A stretch of DNA of 52,386 bases, from NCBI GenBank assembly GCA_030747595.1, contig JASLKK010000001.1, positions 189,747 through 242,132 on the forward strand. Reading direction: 5' to 3'. The stretch is from Acidimicrobiales bacterium. Lineage in GTDB: Bacteria; Actinomycetota; Acidimicrobiia; Acidimicrobiales; MedAcidi-G1. The position numbers and the translations under genes were made by a program. Positions 7,097-15,089 of this stretch are shown piece after piece (position 1 is the first letter of the stretch; each line of letters opens with the position of its first letter). The notes under the pieces were generated by a model. The model ran no database searches, was not told where the DNA came from, and was given only the letters and a program-made list of their open reading frames with translations.

Positions 7097-8790
7097 CCAC
7101 CACCAGGCCGTTTCGCGTCCGCTGGCTGGGACGGGTCCGCTACCGCGATGCGCTGGCCCTTCAACAGCGGATCCATGCCGAGGAACCAACTACACCCCAG
7201 GACCACCTGCTCCTGCTGGAACACCACGCCGTCTACACGCTCGGCCTGCGGGCCACCCTCGACCACCTTTTGGCTCCGGCAAACGAGATCGACGCCGAGG
7301 TGGTGCAGGCCGACCGGGGCGGCGACATCACCTACCACGGACCCGGCCAACTGGTCGGCTACCCGATGCTCCACCTGGCGGGCAAGCGGGGAGGTGGGAT
7401 GGCCGACACCGCGGCGTACGTGGCGTCCGTGGAGGAGGTGGTCATGGCGGTGTGTCGTGATCTGGGCCTGACCGACGTGGGTCGTCTCGACCGCTACCCG
7501 GGGGTGTGGGTGGAGCCCGCCGGACCTCGGCCCCGCAAGGTGGCGGCCATTGGCGTGAAGCTCACCCGGAGTCGGACCATGCACGGCTTCGCCCTGAACG
7601 TGGCGCCCGACTTGACCCACTTCGATCGGATGGTGCCGTGTGGAATCACCGAGTTTGGGGTCACCTCCCTGGCTGCCGAGGGAATCGACGTGACCATGGC
7701 CGAGGTGGTGGACCGAGTGGCGGCTCGGGCGATCGAGCAGTGGGCGGCGGGCCCGGTCGATCGGGCCGACGTGGCGTGGCGTCGCTTCGCCGGGAAACCC
7801 GTAGATGGAGAGGCCGTCAAGGGTGAACGAGATGGGGATCTCAGTCCGTTCAGTCGAGGGGCGGGGCCCGGTGAAATCCCAGCTCCGGCCGGCGGAGGGG
7901 TGGGCCGCAAGCCTTCGTGGATGCGGGTGCCGTTGGATGTCGGCCCCGGCTACCGACGTCTGAAGTCGTTGATACGCGACCAGGGACTGACCACGGTATG
8001 CGAGGAGGCGGGCTGCCCGAATATCTCCGAGTGCTGGAACGACGGCACGGCCACCTTCATGATCAACGGTGAACGTTGCACTCGGGCCTGCGGCTTCTGC
8101 CTCGTCGACACCCGAAGGCCCGACGCGCCCGATCCCGACGAGCCGCGTCGGGTGGCCGAGGCGGTCGTCGAGATGGGGCTGGCCCACGCGGTGGTCACTG
8201 CGGTGGCCCGTGACGACCTGGCTGACCACGGGGCCAGCGCCTTTGTGGCCACCATCGAGGCCATCCGCGGAGCCAGTCCGTCGACGGCCGTAGAGGTCTT
8301 GATCCCCGACTGTCGGGGTGACGTCGAGGCGCTCTCGAAAATCTTCGACGCCCGGCCCGACGTGTTGAACCACAACGTGGAGACCGTGGCTCGCTTGCAG
8401 AGGACCGTCCGCCCGTCGGCGTCGTACGCCCGGAGCCTCTCGGTTCTGGCCCGGGCCGGAGCCTCCGGCCTGACCACCAAGTCGTCGATCATGGTGGGGA
8501 TCGGCGAGACCGACGAGGAGGTCGACGGGTGCCTGGCCGACCTAGCCGCCGTGGGATGTGACATCGTGACCATTGGGCAGTACCTGCGGCCGACCACCAC
8601 CCACCTGCCCGTCGACCGGTGGGTCGAGCCCGGCGCATTCGACCGCTGGAGCGAGGTGGGAGTGGCGCTGGGCATCGGTCACGTGGAGGCCGGCCCGCTC
8701 ACCCGGTCCAGCTACCACGCACGGCAGGCGGCCCAGGCGACACGGGCGGCGGGTGGACCGGTTCCCGTGGCCCTGTCGGTCGGACGCTGA
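7093..8790 (+). CDS. LipB-LipA fusion: octanoyltransferase plus lipoyl synthase in one chain
   Basis: One uninterrupted 565-aa frame holds both enzymes of de novo lipoate synthesis. Residues 1 to about 225 are LipB, which moves octanoyl from acyl-carrier protein to the lipoyl lysine: RGGDITYHGPGQ at 75-86, catalytic Lys149 in KVAAIG and Cys183 in VPCGI. A Pro/Gly-rich linker covers about 235-272. Residues 275-565 are a complete radical-SAM LipA, which inserts two sulfurs: the auxiliary-cluster cysteines C303/C308/C314 (CEEAGCPNISEC), the radical-SAM CTRACGFC (C329/C333/C336) and the C-terminal RSSY motif. All catalytic residues of both halves are intact, and no start codon with a Shine-Dalgarno sequence stands out at the linker. 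In most genomes lipB and lipA are separate. The GTG start is coupled to the E2 stop (GTGA), so substrate and modifying enzymes are translated together. Confidence 0.93.
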   Translation: MTTTRPFRVRWLGRVRYRDALALQQRIHAEEPTTPQDHLLLLEHHAVYTLGLRATLDHLLAPANEIDAEVVQADRGGDITYHGPGQLVGYPMLHLAGKRGGGMADTAAYVASVEEVVMAVCRDLGLTDVGRLDRYPGVWVEPAGPRPRKVAAIGVKLTRSRTMHGFALNVAPDLTHFDRMVPCGITEFGVTSLAAEGIDVTMAEVVDRVAARAIEQWAAGPVDRADVAWRRFAGKPVDGEAVKGERDGDLSPFSRGAGPGEIPAPAGGGVGRKPSWMRVPLDVGPGYRRLKSLIRDQGLTTVCEEAGCPNISECWNDGTATFMINGERCTRACGFCLVDTRRPDAPDPDEPRRVAEAVVEMGLAHAVVTAVARDDLADHGASAFVATIEAIRGASPSTAVEVLIPDCRGDVEALSKIFDARPDVLNHNVETVARLQRTVRPSASYARSLSVLARAGASGLTTKSSIMVGIGETDEEVDGCLADLAAVGCDIVTIGQYLRPTTTHLPVDRWVEPGAFDRWSEVGVALGIGHVEAGPLTRSSYHARQAAQATRAAGGPVPVALSVGR

Positions 8791-8837
8791 TCGCTTGGTG
8801 AACGGGGCCGACGGGCGCTGCCCCCGATCTCGCCCCA

Positions 8838-8843
8838 TAACCT
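8838..8843 (+). promoter_or_regulatory. -10 box of a leaderless promoter for the M24 peptidase gene
   Basis: TAACCT is followed by exactly 6 nt and the GTG start. No Shine-Dalgarno sequence is present. It lies in the 59-nt gap after the lipB-lipA fusion and so probably marks a new transcription unit. Confidence 0.5.
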
Positions 8844-8849
8844 GACCGA

Positions 8850-9956
8850 GTGTTCCAGCAGCGCCTCGCCCAGGTCCGGGCCTCCATGGTTGACCGGGGA
8901 GTCGACGTCCTCCTCCTGTCCGTGGGCGCCGACCTGCCGTACTTCTGTGGGTACGAGGCCATGCCCTTGGAGCGCCTCACCATGCTGGTGGTGCCCCGTG
9001 ACGGCGACGCCACCCTCGTCGTACCCCACCTCGAGGCGCCCCGGGTCGTGGAGCGGCCCGAAGTGTTCGACATGGTCACGTGGCGTGACGGCGAGGACCC
9101 GGTCGCCCTGGTGGCCGACCGTCTGGCCGGCGCCGGCACGGCCGCGGTGGGTGACCAGATGTGGGCCGGCTTCGCCGTGGACCTGCTGGCCGCCTGCCCC
9201 GACCTGCAACTAGGTAGGGCGTCGGAGGTAACGGCGCCCATACGGATGGTCAAGGACGCCGCTGAGATCGACGCCCTGCGCAACGCAGCGGCTGCCGTCG
9301 ACCGGATCCTGGCCGACGTCCAGGCCGGCAAGATGCCCCTCGTGGGGCGGACCGAAGCCGATGTGGCCGCCCAGATCGCCCGCCAAATCATTGACGAGGG
9401 CCACCAGCGGGTGAATTTCACCATCGTGGCGGCGGGCCCCAACGCGGCCAGCCCGCACCACGAGGCGGGTGAGCGGGTCATCCGCGTCGGTGAATCGGTC
9501 CTGTTCGACATTGGCGGGACGATGGCCGGGCCCGACGGGGTGGGCTACTGCTCCGACATCACCCGCTGCGTCCACGTTGGACCGCCGGCCAGCGGGTTCG
9601 CCGAGTTGTACGAGGTGCTGCACGCCTCCCATGCAGCGGGCGTAGCCGCAGCCACGGTGGGCACGCCGTGCGCCGAAGTCGACGCTGCGGCCCGGAAGGT
9701 CATTGACGACGCCGGGTACGGCGAGTTCTTCGTGCACCGCACCGGCCACGGCATCGGGGTCGAGGCCCACGAGCATCCCAACATGGTGGCGGGCAACGAC
9801 CTGCCCCTGGCTCCCGGCCACGCCTTCTCGGTCGAGCCGGGGATCTACGTGCCCGGTGTGTGGGGCGCTCGCCTTGAGGACATCGTCGTGGCCACCGAAG
9901 ACGGCCCGGATCCGCTCAACCGGATCGACCACGGGCTGGCCGTGGTCGACGGTTGA
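8850..9956 (+). CDS. pepQ: M24 family Xaa-Pro peptidase
   Basis: This 368-aa cytoplasmic metallopeptidase is of the creatinase/prolidase fold. The N-terminal creatinase-like domain (about 1-130) is followed by the pita-bread catalytic domain. The five metal ligands of the M24 family are all recognisable: Asp in LFDIGG, Asp in SDITR, His in HRTGHGIG, Glu in SVEPGIY and Glu in ARLEDIV. It probably cleaves Xaa-Pro bonds in peptides; dipeptidase (PepQ) and aminopeptidase P activities cannot be told apart from sequence alone. The GTG start is set by a TAACCT box 6 nt upstream (leaderless). Confidence 0.9.
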   Translation: MFQQRLAQVRASMVDRGVDVLLLSVGADLPYFCGYEAMPLERLTMLVVPRDGDATLVVPHLEAPRVVERPEVFDMVTWRDGEDPVALVADRLAGAGTAAVGDQMWAGFAVDLLAACPDLQLGRASEVTAPIRMVKDAAEIDALRNAAAAVDRILADVQAGKMPLVGRTEADVAAQIARQIIDEGHQRVNFTIVAAGPNAASPHHEAGERVIRVGESVLFDIGGTMAGPDGVGYCSDITRCVHVGPPASGFAELYEVLHASHAAGVAAATVGTPCAEVDAAARKVIDDAGYGEFFVHRTGHGIGVEAHEHPNMVAGNDLPLAPGHAFSVEPGIYVPGVWGARLEDIVVATEDGPDPLNRIDHGLAVVDG

Positions 9957-9978
9957 CGGTCACCAGCACGGCTGTCCG

Positions 9979-10827
9979 GTGATCGACCTCGACGCGGCCA
10001 GCGTGCTGCTGCAGTGGGCCACCGGCGGACTGTTCTTCCTTTGGGTGACCGGGCGACGCCGCGAGGTGGGCATCGGCTACGGCTGGACGATGCGCATCAC
10101 CTTCGGGTTGATGGCCGCCGGATCGGTGGTTGTGGGGCTACTGCTCGATCCGCAGCCGGTGCGGGAGGTGGCGGGCGCCGGGGTGGTACTGGCCACCACG
10201 GTGGCCATGGTCATCTCGGTGGTGCGTCGACATGCCGGCGTGTCCGGCCAGCGTGGCCTCGAGGAGCGCCGGACAGCCCGGGTGGCCGAGATGACCGGGA
10301 TCGACCGGGATGCCCGAGCGTTCGACGACGGCCCCGAGTTTCCACCGCACCTCGATCTTGTGGCGCCGTTGGTCGGGTTGGTCGGCCTGGTGGCGGCCGG
10401 CCTGGCTGCTGGTGATCCGGCCGCCCTGTCGGTGGCCCGGATGCTGGTGGGGGCCGTGTTCCTCGGCGCGGTGAGCGACGCCATGCTCCTCGGCCACTGG
10501 TACCTGGTGCAGCCCGGCCTGGCCCGCGGGCCGTTGATCGAACTGGTCTGGTGGACGGGTCTGGCATGGCCCTTCGAGCTGGCCGTCCTGCTGTGGCCGA
10601 CCGGCATGGTTTCGGTGTTGAACGGGACCATCGCCGACGGATACAACGGCCTCCTGGGATGGTTCTGGGTGGCGTCGACGGTGGGAACGTTGGCCCTCGT
10701 GGTGGCCACCCGGGCTGCCCTGCGGGAGCGCCAGTACGCGGCGGTCATGGCGGCCACCGGGCTGTTGTACCTGGCCATCCTCACCGCCTTTGGCATGGAC
10801 CTGGTGGCACGGGCTGCCCTCTCCTGA
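9979..10827 (+). CDS. Multi-pass membrane protein of unknown function
   Basis: The 282-aa product is very hydrophobic, with about eight predicted membrane segments: WATGGLFFLWV, ITFGLMAAGSVVVGLLL, VVLATTVAMVISVV, LVGLVGLVAAGLAA, MLVGAVFLGAVSDAML, LAWPFELAVLLW, WVASTVGTLALVVA and LLYLAILTAFGM. A charged cytoplasmic loop follows the third segment (RRHAGVSGQRGLEERRTAR). I do not recognise the family and see no catalytic motif beyond a membrane HWYLVQP. I use the GTG 22 nt after the peptidase stop; a longer frame into the peptidase gene looks like a shadow. It may share a transcript with the peptidase gene. Confidence 0.75.
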   Translation: MIDLDAASVLLQWATGGLFFLWVTGRRREVGIGYGWTMRITFGLMAAGSVVVGLLLDPQPVREVAGAGVVLATTVAMVISVVRRHAGVSGQRGLEERRTARVAEMTGIDRDARAFDDGPEFPPHLDLVAPLVGLVGLVAAGLAAGDPAALSVARMLVGAVFLGAVSDAMLLGHWYLVQPGLARGPLIELVWWTGLAWPFELAVLLWPTGMVSVLNGTIADGYNGLLGWFWVASTVGTLALVVATRAALRERQYAAVMAATGLLYLAILTAFGMDLVARAALS

Positions 10828-10863
10828 GGTGCCGCATTTCTTCTGGGGAAACGACACGACCGG

Positions 10864-10869
10864 TAGGAT
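10864..10869 (+). promoter_or_regulatory. Possible -10 box upstream of the cobalamin adenosyltransferase gene
   Basis: TAGGAT lies 10 nt upstream of the ATG, which would give a leader of only about 3-4 nt. The surrounding ggtaggatt is identical to that before the rhodanese-MoeB gene, where spacing is the usual 6 nt. Weaker than the other boxes because the spacing is off. Confidence 0.3.
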
Positions 10870-10879
10870 TCGCGACCTG

Positions 10880-11470
10880 ATGACCGAAACACGCGTGTAC
10901 ACCCGGCAAGGCGACGACGGCACGACAGGCCTGTTGTACGGCGGGCGGGTGGCCAAGAACTCTTCGGCTCCCATGGCCTACGGCGACGTAGACGAGGCCC
11001 AGGCGGCCATCGGGCTGGCCCGGGCGGCCTCCGGCCCCGAGATGGACGCCATCCTCGTCGGCCTGGAGCGGGACCTCTGGCTGGTCATGGCCGAACTGGC
11101 CTGCAATCCCGAGAAGATCGCCCAACTGGGCGAGTCGGGATCGCGACCCACTCCGGACATGGTCACAGCGTTGGAAGAACTCATTGACGACGTGTCGGAT
11201 CGGTTCGAACCGCCGACCGAGTTCGTGGCGCCCGGCGAGGACGAGGTGTCGGCCCGACTCGACGTGGCCCGCACGGTGTGTCGCCGTGCCGAACGCTCGG
11301 CCCTGTCGGCCAGCGTCGAGGGGTCGTCGGTAGTGCCGTACCTCAACCGCCTCTCCGACCTCCTGTGGACTCTGGCCCGGTGGCACGAGGCCGACAGCGC
11401 GGCGGGCGGTTCGCTCACTGTCCGCTCCATTGAAGGCCGTTCGATTGAGGGTCGCTCCACGCCCGACTGA
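10880..11470 (+). CDS. Cob(I)yrinic acid a,c-diamide adenosyltransferase, PduO type
   Basis: The 196-aa product transfers the 5'-deoxyadenosyl group of ATP to cob(I)alamin to make coenzyme B12. The N terminus has the ATP-binding YTRQGDDGTTGLLYGG segment typical of PduO enzymes, with Tyr where Gly is more common (GLLYGG versus GLLGGG). The C-terminal half carries CRRAERS and PYLNRLSDLLW, both family hallmarks. The fold is an all-helical trimer in known members. The last residues repeat RSIEG twice before RSTPD; the DNA of the two copies differs at synonymous sites, so it is an old duplication in the tail. No other cobalamin gene is in view. Confidence 0.93.
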   Translation: MTETRVYTRQGDDGTTGLLYGGRVAKNSSAPMAYGDVDEAQAAIGLARAASGPEMDAILVGLERDLWLVMAELACNPEKIAQLGESGSRPTPDMVTALEELIDDVSDRFEPPTEFVAPGEDEVSARLDVARTVCRRAERSALSASVEGSSVVPYLNRLSDLLWTLARWHEADSAAGGSLTVRSIEGRSIEGRSTPD

Positions 11471-11503
11471 TACTCGTCCCGATCCGATTCCCCGAGGAAG
11501 ACC

Positions 11504-12988
11504 ATGACCGTCACGTTCACGCCCCCCCAGTTCTCTACGGCCCGTCGCGCTCCCGCTCGGGCCGAGGTGGTGGCCCACGGAATAACCATCGAACGGCTGG
11601 CCGATGGAGACCCGCTACCGTCCGGCCTCGATCGAGCGGACCTGGGTCGTCTCGGTTTCGAGGCCAAGGCCGGGCAGGTCCAGGTCGTGCCGTCCGACGG
11701 CCGCCTAGTAGCTGCCGTGGGCCTCGGCGTCACCGACGAACTGGGCACGAACGGGCTCCGACGGGCAGCTGCCGCGCTGGGTCGTGCCGCACGGACTCGT
11801 CGATCACTGGCCACCGACCTGGCGTCGGTGGTGGCCACCACTGGCGAGCTGACCGAGGCTGACGGCGTTGCCGCGGTGGTCGAGGGTCTGACCTTGGCCC
11901 TTTACCGGTTCGGCTACCGATCGGCCGACGACAAGGGACCGGTATCGGACCGACTCGCCCGGGTGTCACTCGTGGGAAGCACTGCGGCGGGCGTGAAGAC
12001 GTCGATAGAACAGGCCGAAGCGGTTGTCGGAGGCGTGGTGCTGGCCCGCGACCTGGTCAACGAACCGGGTGGCAGCCTGACGGCGCCGAAGTTCGCCAAT
12101 CGGGTGCGACGCATGGCCCGCGACCGGGGGCTGACCGTCAAGGTGTTAGACGAGGCGGCCATTCGTCGCGCACGCCTCGGAGGCCTGCTCGGGGTGAACC
12201 GCGGCTCCACTCATCCGCCCCGTTTCGTCGAGCTCACCTACACCCCCAAGGGCCGACCAAAGGGCACCCTGGCCCTGGTCGGCAAGGGGCTCACCTTCGA
12301 CGCCGGCGGGCTGTCCATCAAGTCCGGTCAAGGAATGATGGACATGAAGATGGACATGGGTGGTGCAGCCGCGGTGGTGGGTGCCATGTCGGCCCTGCCG
12401 ACGGTAGCCCCCCGGTGCCGGGTCCGGGCCTACCTCCCGATGACCGACAACATGCTGGGTGGGGATGCCACCCGACCGGGCGACGTCCTGACCATCCGAA
12501 ACGGCAAAACCATCGAGGTGCTCAACACGGACGCCGAGGGCCGTCTCGTGCTGGCCGACGCACTGTCGATGGCTTCAGAAGCGAAGCCCGACGCCATTGT
12601 CGACCTGGCCACACTCACCGGTGCCTGCATGGTGGCCCTCGGTCCGAGGATCGCCGGATTGATGGGTCGCGGTGATGGCTTTCTCGAACAGGTCGAGGCG
12701 GCGTCGTCCAAGACCGGCGAACGAGTGTGGCGCCTGCCTCTTCCCGACGACTACCGCCGCATGGTGGACTCCCCGGTCGCCGACATGAAAAACATCGGCG
12801 GACCGTACGGCGGGGCGATCACCGCCGGGCTCATCCTCGGCGAGTTCGTGGCCGAGGGCATCGACTGGGCGCATCTAGACATTGCCGGCCCGGCGTTCAC
12901 CGACGCCGACGATGCCGAGGTGGTCCGGGGTGGCACCGGTTTCGGTGTGCGCCTGTTGGTCGACCTAGCCAAGTCCTTCACGGCCTGA
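11504..12988 (+). CDS. pepA: Leucyl aminopeptidase, M17 family
   Basis: This 494-aa cytosolic dizinc/dimanganese aminopeptidase removes N-terminal residues from peptides. The variable N-terminal macro-like domain spans about 1-160. The catalytic domain shows GKGLTFDAGGLSIK with metal and catalytic Lys/Asp, the KMDMGGAAAV segment, the M17 signature NTDAEGRLVLADAL and the late GAITAGLILGEFV. Length is normal for PepA. An AGGAAG Shine-Dalgarno sequence 4 nt before the ATG supports the start. It is 33 nt downstream of the adenosyltransferase gene and 22 nt before the sirtuin gene, so the three may form an operon. Confidence 0.95.
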   Translation: MTVTFTPPQFSTARRAPARAEVVAHGITIERLADGDPLPSGLDRADLGRLGFEAKAGQVQVVPSDGRLVAAVGLGVTDELGTNGLRRAAAALGRAARTRRSLATDLASVVATTGELTEADGVAAVVEGLTLALYRFGYRSADDKGPVSDRLARVSLVGSTAAGVKTSIEQAEAVVGGVVLARDLVNEPGGSLTAPKFANRVRRMARDRGLTVKVLDEAAIRRARLGGLLGVNRGSTHPPRFVELTYTPKGRPKGTLALVGKGLTFDAGGLSIKSGQGMMDMKMDMGGAAAVVGAMSALPTVAPRCRVRAYLPMTDNMLGGDATRPGDVLTIRNGKTIEVLNTDAEGRLVLADALSMASEAKPDAIVDLATLTGACMVALGPRIAGLMGRGDGFLEQVEAASSKTGERVWRLPLPDDYRRMVDSPVADMKNIGGPYGGAITAGLILGEFVAEGIDWAHLDIAGPAFTDADDAEVVRGGTGFGVRLLVDLAKSFTA

Positions 12989-13010
12989 CCTGATCGAAGA
13001 GGATCTGCCG

Positions 13011-13790
13011 ATGACGGATGCGTCCGAGGGGCCCGGGAAAGAGACGATCGATGCGGCGTCGCTGGTCGCCGCAGCGGGATCGGTGGCCGTGCTCACCGGA
13101 GCGGGCATCTCGACGGACAGCGGTATTCCAGACTTCCGGGGACCGCAGGGCGTGTGGACCCTGAACCCCGAGGCCGAACGGGCATCGAACATCGACGTGT
13201 ACCTGGCCGACCCTGAGGTCCGGAAGGCCAACTGGCGGGTCATGGCCGGCGGGATGTGGGACGGGGTGGAACCGAACGTCGGGCATCGCGCGCTGGTCGA
13301 CTTTGATCGGCGGGGTGGGTTGCACACGCTGGTGACCCAGAACGTGGACGGCCTCCACCTCATGGCCGGGACCGACCCGGAGCGCATTGTCGAGGTCCAC
13401 GGGACGGTTCGACGGTCGATGTGCCTGGAGTGCGGCGTGCAGGACGACATCGAGGTGGTCCTGGAGCGCGTTCGCTCCGGCGAAGAGGACCCCCGGTGCC
13501 CGAGGGGGTTCTGTGGCGGCCTGTTGAAGCGGGCCACCGTGAGCTTCGGCCAGGCGCTTTTCGAGGGCGACCTGGACCGGTCGCTGGCCGCGGCGGCCGA
13601 CGCCGACCTCCTGTTGGCCGTGGGATCGACGCTGGCCGTCGGTCCGGTGAACCTGATGGTTCCGACGGCCGTACAGGCCGGTCGGGCGGTGGTCGTGGTG
13701 AACGGTTCGCCGACCGACATGGACGATCTGGCCGAAGTGGTGGTCCGGGGGTCGATCAGCGAACTGCTGCCGACCATCCTCGGTTCATGA
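13011..13790 (+). CDS. cobB: SIR2-family NAD-dependent protein deacylase
   Basis: The 259-aa sirtuin removes acyl groups from lysines using NAD+. Visible motifs are GAGISTDSGIPDFRG for NAD binding, TQNVDGLH, the catalytic His in EVHGTVRRS, and zinc-binding cysteines CLEC and CPRGFC. The second zinc pair is C-x4-C, not the usual C-x2-C, a small insertion in the zinc ribbon. VGSTLAVGPVN and VVVVNGSPTDMD complete the Rossmann fold. GAAGAGGA lies upstream of the ATG. The target is unknown; control of metabolic enzymes such as acetyl-CoA synthetase is the common role in bacteria. Confidence 0.93.
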   Translation: MTDASEGPGKETIDAASLVAAAGSVAVLTGAGISTDSGIPDFRGPQGVWTLNPEAERASNIDVYLADPEVRKANWRVMAGGMWDGVEPNVGHRALVDFDRRGGLHTLVTQNVDGLHLMAGTDPERIVEVHGTVRRSMCLECGVQDDIEVVLERVRSGEEDPRCPRGFCGGLLKRATVSFGQALFEGDLDRSLAAAADADLLLAVGSTLAVGPVNLMVPTAVQAGRAVVVVNGSPTDMDDLAEVVVRGSISELLPTILGS

Positions 13791-13834
13791 CGCGATCGGC
13801 GAACCGTCCGGTGGTCGAATCCCGACCAGATCGG

Positions 13835-13840
13835 TAGGAT
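13835..13840 (+). promoter_or_regulatory. -10 box of a leaderless promoter for the rhodanese-MoeB gene
   Basis: TAGGAT followed by 6 nt (tttggt) and the ATG, with no Shine-Dalgarno sequence. It lies in the 56-nt gap after the sirtuin gene, and the ggtaggatt context also occurs upstream of the adenosyltransferase gene. Confidence 0.5.
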
Positions 13841-13846
13841 TTTGGT

Positions 13847-15022
13847 ATGGCCACCTTTCGAGATCTCCTGCGGGACGCTAAGTCCCGGATCACCGAGACC
13901 GACCCGGCGGGCGCCGAGGCGTTGCTGGCAGCCGGACACCTCCTCCTCGACGTCCGCGAGCCCGACGAGTTCGAGCAGGGGGCGGTTCCCGGCTCGGTCC
14001 ACATCCCGCGGGGCAACCTCGAGGCCAGCATCGAGAGTCGGGTCGACGACCGGGACCAGCCACTCGTTGTCATGTGTGCCGGCGGGGTCCGCTCGGCGTT
14101 CGCCGCCGACACCCTCCAGCAGCTGGGCTACACCAACGTGGTCTCCATGGACGGCGGCTTCAACCGTTGGAAGGACGAGGGTCGCGACTGGCGCACCCCG
14201 CGGACCTTGAGCCCCGACCAGCGCAACCGCTACCAGCGCCACGTGCTCCTGCCCGAGGTGGGCGAGGAGGGCCAGCTGAAGTTGTTGGACGCCAGCGTCC
14301 TACTGCTGGGGGCCGGCGGTCTGGGCTCCCCGGCCGCCCTGTACCTGGCGGCCGCCGGGGTGGGACGGATCGGCATTGTCGACATGGACGTGGTCGACGA
14401 GTCGAATCTCCAACGCCAGATACTCCACAACCTGGATCGGATCGGCGAACGCAAGGTCGACTCGGCCAAGAAGACCCTCACCGCGATCAACCCGGACGTC
14501 GACGTCGTCACCTACGACGTTCGCCTCGGCGCCGACAACATCATGGACATCCTCGCCGGATACGACGTGGTGATCGACGGAGCCGACAACTTCCCTAGCC
14601 GCTACCTGCTCAACGACGCCTCGGTGAAGCTCGGCGTGCCGGTGGTGCACGGTTCCATCTTCCGCTTCGAGGGCCAGGTCACGGTGTTCGATCCCCGGGA
14701 TGGGGTCACCTACCGGGACATGCTCCCCGAGCCGCCCCCAGCCGAGTTCGCCCCGAGCTGTGCCGAGGCCGGAGTGCTGGGCGTGCTGCCGGGCATCGTC
14801 GGCTCGATCCAGGCGCTGGAGGCCATCAAGTTGATCCTCGGCCTGGGCGAGGGCCTGTCCGGACGCCTGGTGGCCTTCGACGCCATGGACATGTCGTTCC
14901 GGGAGTACCGCCTGCAAAGGGACCCGTCCCTCGAGGTGACCTGGGAGAACCGGGACCGCATCGAGATCACTGAACTGGACGGCCTCTGCATGCCGAAGGT
15001 GACTACCCCGCACGAAGGCTGA
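13847..15022 (+). CDS. Rhodanese-MoeB/ThiF adenylyltransferase (MoeZ-like, reversed domain order)
   Basis: Residues 1 to about 115 form a rhodanese domain (LLLDVREPDEFEQG; active Cys77 in CAGGVRS). Residues 120-391 form an E1-like adenylyltransferase: GAGGLGSPAALYLA at 155-168 for ATP binding, DGADNFPSRYLLND, and the catalytic-type Cys305 in SCAEAGVLG. Enzymes of this class activate the C-terminal Gly-Gly of small sulfur carriers (MoaD, ThiS, CysO) and load sulfur on them. Mycobacterial MoeZ has the rhodanese at the C terminus; here it is first. The zinc-binding CxxC seen in E. coli MoeB is absent (GVTYRDML in its place). No carrier protein gene is nearby. Confidence 0.9.
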   Translation: MATFRDLLRDAKSRITETDPAGAEALLAAGHLLLDVREPDEFEQGAVPGSVHIPRGNLEASIESRVDDRDQPLVVMCAGGVRSAFAADTLQQLGYTNVVSMDGGFNRWKDEGRDWRTPRTLSPDQRNRYQRHVLLPEVGEEGQLKLLDASVLLLGAGGLGSPAALYLAAAGVGRIGIVDMDVVDESNLQRQILHNLDRIGERKVDSAKKTLTAINPDVDVVTYDVRLGADNIMDILAGYDVVIDGADNFPSRYLLNDASVKLGVPVVHGSIFRFEGQVTVFDPRDGVTYRDMLPEPPPAEFAPSCAEAGVLGVLPGIVGSIQALEAIKLILGLGEGLSGRLVAFDAMDMSFREYRLQRDPSLEVTWENRDRIEITELDGLCMPKVTTPHEG

Positions 15023-15089
15023 CCTGCTTCTGGAGCGTCGGGCAACCGGCGCGTCGGGGTTGGCTCCAGGTGCTGCGAGACTTGCCCCG

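Noticed and set aside
7009-8373. 454-codon minus-strand frame opposite the lipB-lipA fusion
   Set aside because: No recognisable motifs; it is the mirror of a real coding strand with all LipB and LipA signatures.
11423-11452. Tandem IEGR motif as a protease cleavage site in the adenosyltransferase tail
   Set aside because: A short duplicated tail segment in a cytoplasmic enzyme; resemblance to a factor Xa site is coincidence.
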